Positions 45,863 to 57,386 are shown, counted from the stretch's first letter. The stretch is 64,000 bases of DNA from Seriola aureovittata (GCF_021018895.1 NC_079375.1:5739060-5803059), one strand, 5' to 3'. Notes: a model not told the origin generated them from the letters alone. Program-made: numbers and translations.

Positions 45863-47439
45863 GCCTCTAGCTGTCTGCTTGGTGTCACCTCAGCTAATTC
45901 AAGTCACTGAACATGACCTCTTGGCTGTGTTTGTGGTGTTGGTGCCTTTTTGTGGATTTTTCATGCAGATATCAGATAAATAGCTTTTCATGCGGTTGAT
46001 TGACTAACAGAACGTGAGGCAGTCTACTCTTGTCTTTTTGAGCTGAGTGAAATTCCAGTATTATTTTAATTATATGTTAGCACTAATCATCAGGTATCAG
46101 TGTCAGCACTCAACATTACCTGGCATAATAGATTAGGTTGTTTACTAGCTAATTAGCCAGCAAATTGATTAGCCTTGGGTTAGCTTTCGAGTAAGATGCC
46201 CCAGACGCCCAGCTGTGCTAACAATGCTAATGGATGCATATGCTTGCCACCCTTATTAAAACGACATGCACAGAAGTCTCAGCTTCAGATACTCTTCATA
46301 AAACCAAAACAATGAAAGCATCCAAGGTCATTATGAAATCAAACATCTGGCAAACAGGAGGACTTAACAGGAATGTGTTAAGATGCAATATTTTTGTGAT
46401 AAAAAAAAAAGAAGCATTTCAGAGTTTTAAAACCATGTGAAATTAGTATGTGTGTTTTCTGGCAACTGAGTTAGTGTGTATGTGTAATAAATACATTTAT
46501 GTTGCTCTGCTCAGTGTAGGTTTAAATGAGCTGGATTGACCCCGGGTGTTTTAAGCAAACATGAGGTTAAAGTTTATGTATACACGATAATATGAAGATG
46601 TAGCTGCCTTGACTGAAAGGAGGCACATCTAACCTGCTGTTAAACACAGTAGATTGCCTCTTCAAATATTTTGAATAACTTAATTGGTAAGTTATATAAA
46701 TGGTATGTAAATATTGCATTGATATGGATAAACAGTTTAATGACAACTCATTTTTTAAGCTGTTTGGTAACATGCCATAGTTCATTAAAAATTTCTGTAG
46801 AAAATATCATTTACGTGCAATGGAAAAAATCATTTTCATAAAAAGGTCCTATTGCTTGATCAGCAGTGAGGAACAAACATAAATTAATAGAAGTTCAGAT
46901 TCAATACAAAATTTGAGGGGATGGATGGTAAGCAGACATCATGGTGAATACAACAAGCCAGGCGTGTTATAGGATTTCAGAAAGCAAATTACTTGTTGAG
47001 GGATCAGACCGACATCATGACGACGGAGCGATGGACAGAAAACATGATACAGGCCATCGTATTATGGTTGTACTGACATACAACAGTTGGAAATAGAAAT
47101 ACTGTTGTTAGAGACTGCAGGAATCCAAATTAAAAGCAAAGACTGCCTCAAAGGAAACAGCTTTGGATAAAGCAAGATATTTGGCATTTATAAGCCATAA
47201 CAAAAAAGGGAAAAAAGAATCCACAGCTCACTCAAACCAATAACTTGTCCTTAAAGCATTTACTCCTCAAGAGAGCCCACCTCTTGTTCACCATTCACTT
47301 AATAATCACCTACGACTTTTCTCCACACGTCATTTGGTTCAGTGGTCTGTTGGTGCCAGGAGCAAGGTCTGGCTGAGGCTGTTTATCAGAGTGAACTGAA
47401 GGAGCTAAGATTCTTCCTGAGAGGTTTGATATTTGTGTT
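45863..47439. other. No gene recognised
   Basis: AT-rich intron-like sequence. GCTAA/TTAGC-type words at 46130-46225 could be an old repeat edge. Confidence 0.45.
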
Positions 47440-47733
47440 TCCTCACTCACCGTAACTGTGTCCGTGTCCATGACTGTGTACACAGCAGCCTTCAGCGTGA
47501 TTGGTTACACAAGTAATAGCCTATCAGATCATGCTGTGGGTGGGGCATTGCTTCAGACCACAGAGTGCTGAATACAGACCAGAGACAGGTGGCTGCATCA
47601 GAGCCAAAGTAGCACATTTTTAGATTAATTTATTTTATTAGTTATCGGTTAAAAGAAATAACAATACAGATAATTGGAAAATGCAGAATTTTACCACCAA
47701 TAATCAGCCAGGCTGATAATCGATTGATCCCTA
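47440..47733 (-). mobile_element. hAT-like element remnant, one terminus visible
   Basis: The right end, reverse complemented, reads TTAGGGATCAATCGATTATC, resembling the TAGGG...CGATTAATC-type ends of fish hAT elements such as that at 54305. Near it is the palindrome ATCAGCC-A-GGCTGAT. The body ('ctatcagatcatgctgtggg', 'gacaggtggctgcatcag') resembles a non-coding part I remember from such repeats. No left end was found. Confidence 0.45.
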
Positions 47734-49926
47734 ATAAGGGTAATATTGAGTGGTCACTGTGTTAAATGCATTTCTTTTCCAATGATTGAACTCAACTGAA
47801 AATGTTAATATCTCTGCAATTGTAAATGAGGCCTTATACATGAAAAACATTATGCTGTAGATTGTAGTTACAGCCAGAGGTCACAGCCAGACATGCCCCC
47901 CTCCTCCTCGACTTCATCGCCAAATAATGCTGGTTATTGGTTGTGGACAAAGTAGAGAGCAAAACAGGGTCAGGTTACGATGACGCACAGTTTATCATTT
48001 ATTCATATAATGCTATCCTCCCTTGCAGGCTCTGCCATGGCAGGAATGAAAGGGTTTTCATCTAGTAAATCATTATTACTTATCACCCACAGATGGAAGA
48101 TAGATGGTTGCTTTCACTTTCTCAACTGTCATCTTCAGGTATTCTGTCTGTCTTGCTGTTTTGCTCTCCCTCTCTCCCAGTCTCATCAGTCTTCCTTGAG
48201 GGTTTTATCTCCCCTCTGAGCTGATTTAGAGCCACTGGAGTGTGTGCTATAATCATACCCTAATGACAGATAATCTCAAGAACACTAAATGACTTTAATC
48301 CTAGCCTAATGACAGATAATACCACTACAGTCCTACTGATTTGCATTTTCTTCCTCGTCCCTGGGTGTTAAAGTGACGGTGGCTCACTGGTTCCTCTGAG
48401 TCCCACTCTGGCCTCAAGCAGTGAAGTTTCATACCTGAATCTGTTATTAGTAGTCAGCTTGTTGTCTGCCTGCAGAAGGAAGTAAAGGCGTCCTGTCCTA
48501 CCTCAAAGTCAGCTGCTGAGTTTGAGAAGCCATTTGGGAGTCAGATGTTTTACAGGTGAAACAGACGGTTGTGAAAGTCGAGGATGAATTCATATCAGGA
48601 ATTCATATTCAGACAGGTTTTTTTTTTGCCACCTGCCCTCCAATCGTGTGATTTCTTAAACTCAATCTAGTTTTTCCGCTAATTACATCAAATTAAAGAC
48701 AGCATGGGCCGGTAACTTACATGTTTGATGCTGAAGGGAGTTATTGAGATGCCGGAAGGCTGAATGTCAAATTCAAGGGTGTTATTATTCCCTCAATGAA
48801 GGCTGGTGGATGCCTTTAGACAATGTTGGTTATTTAAGCTGTGGGAGCTCCAGGGGAATATTAAGGGTGCTTGATTAAATATCAGAGCTCATGAAGAATC
48901 CCTCAGCTCTTCCAGGATTAAGCTGGTAAAGAAAATGCTGAGGACGGTGTAAATTCAGCAGCCTATTTCAGGTGTGGCAAAGCCCTGTCTCATGGGAATT
49001 TATTGCTTTTCAATGAGCTAGTTGTTTGCACCGAGGAGAACATAAACCTGTGAATATAAACTATTTGGTGTGAATATGTGGTGAAACTCCCTGCAAACCT
49101 CCCAGGCCCTTATGATTCATGAGAGGACAGCATCAGTGTGAGCCGGGATGAGGAAAAAGGGAAGTAGCTGAGGGTAAATCCCCCTTCATATTTCTTCTTT
49201 AGTGTCATTTATGGAAATGTGTGCAGGCAAAGTGGAGCCATGAATGGGATCTGATGAAGTCAAGGTTACAGACCCAACGTGTAGCCACCAGCCATGAATC
49301 TGGGGTTATTAACCCAGGAACAGGTAGTTAAGTGAGGAGCTGACAGACGCCTGCAGTCCATCCATTTGATATTAGGACCTGCTGGACTGCTGTATTTGTT
49401 CAAGGCCGTCCCCAGAAGACGTCTGGTTCCCAAAAAATGAAGCCATTCATCATGTGTGGTTGTCATCATCACAGATGACTTCTTGTCGCTTAGAATACTG
49501 GATCTGCTTCCATTTGTGGAGGTCATGATACTCAGTCACTCTCATGTTGAAGGATGATGTTGAAGGGCTCACCTTCCCCAGCATTTTTTTTCTCTGGTTG
49601 TTTTCCCAGTTGAGTAGATTTAGCTCAGTGCTGAGTTGAGACTTGTTTGCAATTGTGAGTAAAAGCCATTCTCCCATTGCTGAAAAGCTAGAATAACTTG
49701 GCATGGGCAGGGTCAATGGATCAATAGCTCAACACTATATATAGCATTATTCAACCCTCCTGCCAAGAATGTTGATATTGAACTATTCTGCAAACCCTCA
49801 GATAATGTTCAGCTGCTATGCTTTTTTTTTAAACATGCAATGGCAAATGTATATAAAATTCTGGCTCGTTACAATATCTGTGTAAGTATGGTATGGTTAT
49901 GGTTAAGAAAAGATTGTGGTTTTACC
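47734..49926. other. Repeat-poor intronic-looking stretch
   Basis: No recognised gene or repeat. About 48640-49130 is unusually free of repeats, with moderate GC and many TAAT/ATTA words, as in deeply conserved enhancers. Antisense open frames at 49266-49716 show no recognisable domain. Confidence 0.4.
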
Positions 49927-50337
49927 TTAAGGTCCTATATTTGACACTTTTACTGTTTCATTTGTTGATTCATAAGATGTATTTGTGGTTTTAGCTACCA
50001 AAAACCATCTCTGTAGTTTTACATGTCCTCTCGCAGGCTCTAGTAACAACAGGTCGGTGAGACAATCAGAAGAGAAGCTCTGAGCCTCTCTTCTGATTGG
50101 CTGACTGTTTTCTGAGTGATCAAATAAAAACATAGCAGATTTCAGGTAAATACTAAGGCTTGGGACATGGCTGAGGTTGGTGACTTTTGTTGTGACATCA
50201 CAAAGTTACAGAAGTCCTGACAGGTCATTTTAAGGCTGACTTTCTGAATACAGGCTGAGTGCATTTCTCTGGATTGAGCGCTTTGATACTCAAATAGACA
50301 TGCAAATTTCACTTCATACTATATGGGACCTTTAATA
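49927..50337 (+). mobile_element. TTAA-type MITE, family F copy 2
   Basis: The left end TTAAGGTCCTATATTTGACA and the right end TATATGGGACCTTTAA are flanked by TTAA on both sides. The interior follows copy 1 in order: 'gtagttttacat', 'agtaacaacagg', 'aatcagaagagaa', 'gacatcacaaagttac', 'gcgctttgatac'. It contains a local perfect hairpin at 50064-50098. Confidence 0.75.
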
Positions 50338-51179
50338 CAAATTTGAACTTTGTCACAGAATACAAAGTCCATGTAATTCCTGGTACTACTCACTGATATG
50401 TTGATGTGAATTAATGCTGAGAATACAACAGTGAGTTTTTCTTTTGAAAATGTGTTGTGTCTGTATGTTATTCATGACCTAACGGTGCATTTCCAGTTGC
50501 CACTTGTCCCTTTGTTAGTTTACTTATTTACGACTGCAAGCTGCTGTAACAGTATGGTAAAACAATTCCTCCATTGTGACATTTTGACATTGCCTTTACC
50601 TTTACACTTACTAAAAATGATGAAGTACAGGCTCTGCATCAAGCCAGAGGCAGAGAGACAGGTGGTGTCACTGAGCTCTGGAGACACAGACTGCTGTGGG
50701 AATTTTAATGTCACATTTTCCTATGTGCTTCCCACATTAGAATAAGTGTCACCTTCAAAATCTGGAAATTGCCCTCTTGATATTGTGCTTATGAAGTGTG
50801 CATTACTCTAAATTTTTGCAAGGCTAATTAGCTGATATCTTTCTTCAGCATGAGCTCATCTACATTACTTCATACCTTGCAGTCCCGGCTCTAACGTGAC
50901 CTCGTTACACACCAAAATAGATGCTGATCGCTGCTTATTGCTGTCACTGCTGTGTTGTTGTTTTTTTTTTTTTATGAAGTCAGTGCTGTGTGACTACAGC
51001 TCTGCGGCCCGCTGCTCTGATATTCTGCAATGACTGCTGATGAGACGAAGCAGCGCCGGTCAGTTTCTATTAGAGAGCTGGACTGAGCTGAGTCAGTGGC
51101 CATTAAAGACGGCAGGGTAAGGCTGAATTTCAACACAACAAGACAGAACTAAATCAGAGCTAAACACTTTGAGGTCAAA
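50338..51179. other. No gene recognised
   Basis: A T-run lies at 50959-50973. A 104-codon + frame at 50431-50745 has no recognisable domain. Confidence 0.45.
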
Positions 51180-51800
51180 CAGAGGTTAAGAGGGGGGAAG
51201 ATAAGGGTGAGAGAGGTGAGGATGAGGAGGGTTAAACACGAATAAGAAAAGGGAAGAAGGGGAGGAAGAGCAATATAACGTGTGAGAGGATAAAGTTTAG
51301 GGGTCAGGAGTCTGCAGGCTGTCTGGTCATAGTATTCCCTCTGTGTTTCTCACAACTGCAGTGACATTTTCTGCCGCCTTTCCCATTTTATCCCTCACTG
51401 ATTTTTCACTGTTTGTGTGTACGGGCCACCATCTGCTTTCTGGACGCACCGCCTCACATTTAGGAGATGATTTGACTTCATGAGACGAAGCAGGAAGCAG
51501 ATGAGGAGGAGGAGGATAACGGGGATGACAGCAGGTACAAGAGGAGAGAGAAAGGGCAGAAGAAGGGAGACAAGTAGGGGAAAGCTGGAAAAGCATGACT
51601 GTGATATTAGGGAGAGTAGACAGGTCAACGGAGGTGAAAAGAGGAACAAGGATTATGAAAAAAGAAGACACTGGAGGGATGAGGAGTTTAGGAGTTTTGA
51701 GAATTTAGCAGCACCCTCCTGTCTGTCTGTTTTCCTGCAGTGACATTCTCAACAGCCTCTACAATTTCACCCCCTGCTGCCTTTTGAGTGTGTGTGTGTG
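51180..51800. repeat. Diverged tandem pair, each purine-rich then 'gcagtgacatt'
   Basis: Each unit has a G/A-rich block, then a 'tttagg.g..aggagt'/'tttaggagttttgag'-like link, then TGCAGTGACATTTTCTGCC (51358) or TGCAGTGACATTCTCAACAG (51737), a C/T-rich stretch and a GTGTGTGTG-rich end. The shared landmark repeats 379 bases apart. Charged open frames across it are composition artefacts. Confidence 0.5.
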
Positions 51801-53971
51801 CATTTATGTGTGTGTTTTTGAGTCCTGCAAGTTGTGGGTTTTTGCAAGACTGCCCTGGTATTAATATTAATGTCTGTCCAAAAAAAACCATTCTACTGAT
51901 ACTTGAAATTTGAAGGAACCACTGCTTAACTCAATCATTTAAACAAAGACTGGATAAAAATTTTAAAGACTACGACACAACTTCTCATGCTATTCCACAT
52001 AAAAAAACGTTAAGATTACATTAGGTATTTTCATTGACTGCCTTCATGTGCATGTCGTGCTTCTGAAGCAACCACCTTCACATTCTTTAAGGAACTTAGT
52101 GGATCTAGATTCAACAAAAAGTATTCTATTTTTTTTGTTATCCAAAGAAATCAGACAGGAAAACCACCTGATGTGATGTTAATGTCATGAATCCTAGAGC
52201 ATTAGTTAAGTGTCAAAGGACCACTCAAGGTTGTTAATTCTAACTGACTGGCTTGCTGTAGTGAAGTATACCTGAGGGTCTGTCAGTCGTGTAGCATCAC
52301 TGCAAGATGTGATTAGAGCTCGTTTCTGAGTACACAGACAGTACACTGTTTTTTTAGCCTGATATGAAGTGTATCTTTAAAAGGTACCTTGCTTAGATAA
52401 TTGTTAGGTGACCCTCCAACCTGCGAGGCTGCAATAATGCAATAAGACTTACTGTCATACTGTATATCTCTTAAAACTCTGCCCGTAGTTTAAGAGTGAG
52501 TCATATCACATCGTTACATCTACTGATGTTTAGACATTTAGATGACATTATGTCCCATTCCAGTACATTAGTTAATGGGACAGGAGTGCAAAGATTAGAG
52601 AGGTCATCTTTAAAAGGGTTCATCCATAATGTACCAACATGGCGCTGACACATGGTTACACGCTATGAGCTTCTCTCGCTCTCTTGATGCACCTTAAATA
52701 ACTCAGTATGTATCAGACATGACGGTTAAAAACACAACAATAAATAACTAATCCCATCAATCACTATCATTTTTTTTAACTTATACTCACTCATTTAGGT
52801 ATAGTTTTATTAATCGTTAGTTTTAAGGGCAGATGCCTTTCGTTGCATTTGAATGTGCAACTGTAGCCTACTTTTTAAAGATACATGACAATAAAACTTG
52901 AACTTGAATCAGCACCAACTACATTTTGTACCTGACCCTGAACCTTCCTGTAGCAAAGGAAAGAAAAAAAATGATGTTCCTATAAGGATTTATACTGTAT
53001 CATGTGTCATCATAAACATAGTCCTGGAAAACAATTACAACTCATATGTGAGCAGATGCTACTGCTCTGGCAGAACAGTCTGTTGCTCCTCAGGGAGCAG
53101 TGAGCAGCAGCAGGAGGTTTTCACTTCTTGACTGGTCATATCACAACAGGTTGATAAATTTTAATCCCAGTGTACCATGAAACAAAAAAATGGATTTCTG
53201 TGAAGTGCATTTTCAACTTGGAGATAAAATACTTAAAGCTCCAGCCAAAGATTAAATTTAAGGCAGGCAGAGAACAAATGTGTGTAATACTGGTCCGGAA
53301 CAATGCTACCTACAATCCTCTGCTCTCAAACCAGCACAATCCTTACAACCAGCATCTTTCTGAAGAGGGAGTGGTGTGTCTCTTTGCTGTGAAGAAGATA
53401 GTTTCTCAGTTTTATGTGTTATCAAGTGTAAAGGTTGTGATCCTCTCTGTTTTGTTCCTGCCAGCTGAAAGTCCTCCTATGTGTCTTTAGCGTGGTCACT
53501 GCAGGTTTTTCACATTTCAAAGTTTTGTAGGATCAGTCTGTCGTGAGAAAGATGTGACCAACAAGCTGTGACAGGAGATATTCACCACCACATCCTCCAT
53601 GTCTGAGCAGTGCACTAATTGGGGACTGTCCGGATTTTACCCCCAGCTTCCCCCCAATTCCTCTGCTCTTTGAAGGTTCAATAGTTCAGGCCAAAAGTTC
53701 TATGTTAACACTCGTCTCAACAACTTTGGTAAAGGATAGAAACTCTTCTCTTGGTTAGTTAAAGAAATTTGAGCCTTTGTGTTTCCAGCCTCAGGAAAAC
53801 TGAGCTGTGAGTGTGTGAGAGGAAGATGGAGAACATCAAATTCGCTGCAGAGAAGTTTTTTAAAAAGCACTTATCTTCTAATGTCTCCTGAGGGAGGATG
53901 GCTGTAAAGTAAAACTAAGTAGATGCTGCGACTGCGGCTTCTGTTGTGGTTTAGTGAAGGTGTGAAGAGGC
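51801..53971. other. No gene recognised
   Basis: 'acaataaaacttgaacttga' at 52888 resembles the 3' tail of a retroposed repeat. Otherwise AT-rich sequence without recognised features. Confidence 0.45.
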
Positions 53972-54097
53972 TGCACACACACACACACACACACACAAAC
54001 TTATATCTTTGCACTTTTCCCTTACATTACTTAGCCCCTTAGCTTAACCCTAAACCATCACAACTAAATTTCTAATACTGACCCACTGGTCCTCACA

Positions 54098-54150
<53 letters not shown>

Positions 54151-54194
54151 AAACACACACACACACAGACACACACACACACAGACACACACAA

Positions 54195-54227
<33 letters not shown>

Positions 54228-54262
54228 TAGACACACACAGACAGACAGACACACACACACAG
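53972..54262. repeat. Two (AC)n arrays, the second interrupted
   Basis: A pure (AC) run lies at 53972-53996. A longer one at 54098-54262 is broken by AAAC, AGAC and AAAT units, typical of an old microsatellite. Cysteine/valine-rich antisense frames over it are artefacts. Confidence 0.95.
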
Positions 54263-54304
54263 AGGAAATTCTGAGAAACCGAGAGCTCCACTCTCACACT
54301 AGGT

Positions 54305-55061
54305 TAGGGCTGAGCAATTAAAGAAAATAATCTAATTGCGATTTTTTTTGGTTTCCTTATCTTCTGTATTGTTCAACAAACACAAGCAATAAATCATTCT
54401 ATATTATGACTAACACATTATTAGATAGATTAAACATAAACTGTTCTTTCCTGTAGGCCAGGCCTATATGTCATGATGAAATTAGATGATGCATGAATTG
54501 ATATGAATGACATATTTTTATTTAACTACTTCAATCACAGTAGTATATTGACTGATTGGTTTAACTTACAGCCTTGTAAGCATGTAAAGTTGTCCGTCGT
54601 TATGCAGACATGGTTCTCTTCATGGAGATCCCAGTTGGCAAGCCCCTCTCATTTTCCGGCTGCTATGTTTTCCCATGTGTGGTTGTCTGGGAAGTAGGTG
54701 TTTTTTTTAAGTGCTGATACAGGTTATTAGTGTTACCCTGTGAGGTAGCAACAGTAGCAAGGCAGGTTCTGCAGAACACTTGACACTGTGCAGCATCTTC
54801 TTTTTTAAAGCCAAAATAGTTCGACACAACTGACGTACTGCTCCTCTTTGACACTAAAGTTTCCGCAGTGCCAGGTTCTGTCGAGCCTGAGGCCATTGTA
54901 CAACAGGTGAAAGTGTAGTGTGCCAAGTTGTTGCGCCCTCTTTTAGCTGACTGCTCTACTCCTGCTTGCATGTCACATGACCAGAGTGTAATTGCAGCCT
55001 TTGTGGTTAGAAAATCGCGTTTTATCAAATTACCGCAAAAGTGATTAATCGTTCAGCCCTA
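54305..55061 (-). mobile_element. Non-autonomous hAT transposon, 757 bases, with TSD
   Basis: The left end is TAGGGCTGAGCAATTAAA and the reverse-complemented right end is TAGGGCTGAACGATTAATC, TIRs matching at about 15 of 18. The flanking octamers CACTAGGT (54297-54304) and CACTACGT (55062-55069) differ at one position, an 8-base TSD as expected for hAT. Inside, the minus strand keeps the start of a transposase with a BED zinc finger (54663-54896). The catalytic part is missing, so it could move only with a helper. Confidence 0.88.
54663..54896 (-). pseudogene. Truncated hAT transposase: BED zinc-finger N-terminus
   Basis: From the ATG at 54896 the minus strand reads MASGSTEPGTAETL, then SVVSNYFGFKKED, CQVFCRTCLATVATSQGNTN, NLYQHLKKTP, and stops soon after. 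This is the BED-finger layout: an aromatic S-x-V-x-x-(Y/F)-F-x-F start, C-R-x-C, a G-N-T-x-N-L turn, and the final H (H-L-K). The finger is C-x2-C...H without the usual second H (normally H-L-x-x-x-H), which is replaced or lost. The frame is also open upstream to 55028, but the ATG at 54896 fits the family's start. The RNase H-like DDE domain is absent because of deletion in the element. Confidence 0.8.
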
Positions 55062-55144
55062 CACTACGTCCTGTGGCACCTCGTGTGACAATGCGAAAGG
55101 GGTCCCCCATAGCATAGAAGCTACAGAAAATTATCACCCAAATA

Positions 55145-55550
55145 TACAGCTGTCCTTGGCTTTATTCAGCTTTGAGTTTCAGCTCATTGTTCAGCTGCCC
55201 AGCCACAATTTTACAGTTACGATTCACACTCACCGCTTTCATAGCGTAATGTTTGGCCGCAGCAGGCAGCTGTTTTCAATGAAAAGATCTAAAAACCCAC
55301 TGTGCACTCCCTGCTTAGCTGCAAATGGCAGACAGACTGTGATAGAGACTAGCTGGTGAACATATGGAGCATTTGGCAGCTAGAGACCCAGATATTTCCC
55401 TCAGGAGTCGGAAGACATCAAAACCAGAGCCTAAAAGAGAGAGAATATTGGACTTCCATTCAACAGGTGGCCAGAAACATGACCCGAAATTAATGCTAAT
55501 GGTGCTCCATAACTGCTTGATGTGTAGACAGGTTCCCCATATCAACTGAA
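55145..55550 (+). repeat. Dispersed repeat, family E copy 3 (5' half, best preserved)
   Basis: Contains 'gagtttcagctcattgttca', 'aatgtttggccgcagcaggc', 'gatatttccctcaggagtc' and 'ggccagaaacatgac'. It overlaps the order seen at 5835 and 18430, and the three pieces together outline one longer family. Confidence 0.55.
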
Positions 55551-55879
55551 AGGGTGATTAAATCTCTCTTGTGTTCACATCTTAATTTTTCTGCTCACAA
55601 GTGGCCAACAGTTACTGCAGGTTTAAATACAGACTGTGCGACATGTGGGTGTGGAGGCTCTGAAGTTGTTTAACGAGCTGACAGAGCTGGACTGAGTCAT
55701 GAAAGTAATGTAATATCGAATGTAACTAATTACTTTTGCCTCTGAGCAATTAGTGAAGTACTATAATTACTGTAGTGAGTAATATGTAAGGAGTATTTTG
55801 TTATTCAAATAACTTTAGCTCTTTAGTCTTCTGTTGTAGAAGCAGTGTATAGAAGTAGTGTGGGGTGTGGTCTTGATTG

Positions 55880-56262
55880 TTTGTCTATTGACTTGCCGTC
55901 TTCCCTTTTTCTTCCTTTATTGGTGCGTTTCTGTCTCCATTCTCTTGGGTGTTGTTGGTCTCTAGAGCTAATTCCCCCCTTCATGACAACTGTATGAGAA
56001 TATGAATTCTGCATATTTCAGGGTGTGGTTGCTTTGAGTGACAGGTGGGTGAGCCTATGCTTGCCACAAACCATCATGCACCGAGGTCTAGGCTCCACAC
56101 GCCCCACCTCTTTGTCCATTTTTGGATTAGCTGAAAGTTAGGCACTGCCAAAATGGTGGCGACAGTGCAGCTCGCTCTGAGCTTAAAAACTGCTCTTCAG
56201 AAACCTATGGGTGACATCATGGAGGCCATGTCCATCTTTATATACAGTCTATGGTGGCAGAT
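55880..56262 (+). repeat. Dispersed repeat, family J
   Basis: Contains 'gagtgacaggtgggtgagcc', 'gccaaaatggtggcgacag', 'aaacctatgggtgacatc' and 'tatatacagtctatggt'. I remember this order as a common fish interspersed repeat, class uncertain. A fragment also lies at 45823. Confidence 0.55.
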
Positions 56263-56569
56263 CACAACAGGTGTGACTGTACTTCTATTACAATAAAGAA
56301 AAAATACCCTGAGGCTGGATTGCACCAACACGGTTTAACTTTTAAACCAGATTAAATCATGGTTTAAATTGAAATTCTGTTGCACCAGATTAGTTTAAAA
56401 TTAAGAGAATAAATTTAAACCTCTCTTTAATGTCAGTTTAGTTTTTAATTTAAACCAAGATTAAATTTAATTTTGTAGCACCAAAACTTTAAACTCCAAT
56501 TTAAACTGTGCTCTAGCGCTAACTTCAAACTTTCCTCAAAGAAAATTGAGAGACAGACTCAACCCACTT

Positions 56570-56779
56570 GAGTTTTATGATGAAGATGAACTTTTGTGAA
56601 GATACCGTTTCACAAAGGACAGGAGGATTGGGCCAACTGTTAAACATGGCAGTGACAGAAATGCAGCTTTACCACCGATGCTCAAACTCCTGGTGGCCCT
56701 GAGATTCTACACTACTGGTTGTTTCCAGAGGGTGGATGGAGACCTGTTTGGCCTACACAACTCACCTGTTGTCAGCAGA
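56570..56779 (+). pseudogene. PIF/Harbinger transposase, N-terminal fragment
   Basis: The frame reads EFYDEDELL, an in-frame TGA at 56597, RYRFTKDRR, then LPPMLKLLVALRFYTTGCFQ and RVDGDLFGLHNSPVVSR. The LRFY-TTG-CFQ-x-V-D-G-D-L-x-G-x-x-x-x-V-V-S-R pattern is the helix-turn-helix region of Harbinger transposases (compare the vertebrate domesticated relative HARBI1). It ends exactly where the oppositely oriented Myb-like gene ends. The catalytic triad is not present. Confidence 0.85.
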
Positions 56780-57065
56780 GGCACTCCTCCTGTGATGAAC
56801 ATCTCCTGTCTCACACTCAACGCATCTTTTTGGGCTTTCGTCTTTATGTTTTTGCAACAAGCTTTAAGCTGAGCGACTTCCCTTTTTTCTTTTACGCCGA
56901 ACATCCGTTAAAACAGTCAGCCAGTTGCTGCCAAGCAGTCTCTTTCTTTTTCTCCGTGCTGTTATCCGTTTTTTTATCTTCTATGATTTGGCCATATAAT
57001 AATATTAATTCAGCCATCAAGTTTTCCTCAAAAGGAGGAAGAATTTGAGTCCTCTGTCGAGCCAT
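56776..57065 (-). pseudogene. Harbinger Myb/SANT-like DNA-binding protein, frameshifted
   Basis: The minus strand from the ATG at 57065 reads MARQRTQILPPFEENLMAEL, LILLYGQIIEDKKTD and TAWQQLADCFNGCSA to a stop at 56892. A one-base frame change near 56900 continues KEKREVAQLKACCKNIKTKA, QKDALSVRQEMFITGGVP. Tryptophan-anchored helices, a K-x-D/T-linked second helix, 'W-x-x-L', 'L-K-x-x-(C/Y)-x-N-(I/L)-K' and the 'T-G-G' end match the Myb/SANT-like accessory protein of Harbinger elements, which helps the transposase bind DNA and enter the nucleus. The 3' end is lost at the deletion junction. Confidence 0.8.
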
Positions 57066-57386
57066 CACGAGTACTATTAAGCTAGCAAGCTAGCTTTTTT
57101 AGTTAGCTAGCTAGCAAAAATGTGATGTTTTGTTTTGGAAAAAAGAGCAGCCATAAGCAGTTAATGGCCCCCCTCCACCACTCTTTTATACCTACTTTTA
57201 GGTCCTGATGCATGCAGATTATTTATACATTTATTTACGTTTTTATTTATTTAATTTTAATTTTGATATGTTGATATACTTGTTAAAACATTTTAAAGTT
57301 TAAACTAATAAACTTGGCTTTACTAAACCAAAACTCTGATTAGAGCTAATCTTAGATTAAATTAAACCTTGTTGGTGCAATCCAGC

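Larger units (their letters stand above)
56314..57386. mobile_element. PIF/Harbinger deletion derivative, 1.07 kb
   Basis: TIRs: left GCTGGATTGCACCAACACGG plus TTTAA; right, reverse complemented, GCTGGATTGCACCAACAAGG plus TTTAA (24 of 25 identical). The flanks TGA and TTA one base outside may be a worn 3-base TSD. Inside are the beginning of the transposase on + and the Myb-like gene on -, joined at about 56776. Everything that normally lies between them (the DDE part of the transposase) is missing. Subterminal TTTAAACC and GCACCA words recur. Confidence 0.88.

Noticed and set aside
49266..49716. Two overlapping antisense frames of 86-88 codons
   Set aside because: No recognisable domain, no splice sites that join them sensibly, no codon signal that could be judged by eye.
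51327..51743. Arginine/lysine-rich + frame and serine/leucine-rich - frame
   Set aside because: Same purine-rich artefact; the region is a tandem duplication.
54050..54297. Cysteine/valine-rich antisense frames
   Set aside because: Translation of an interrupted (AC)n array.
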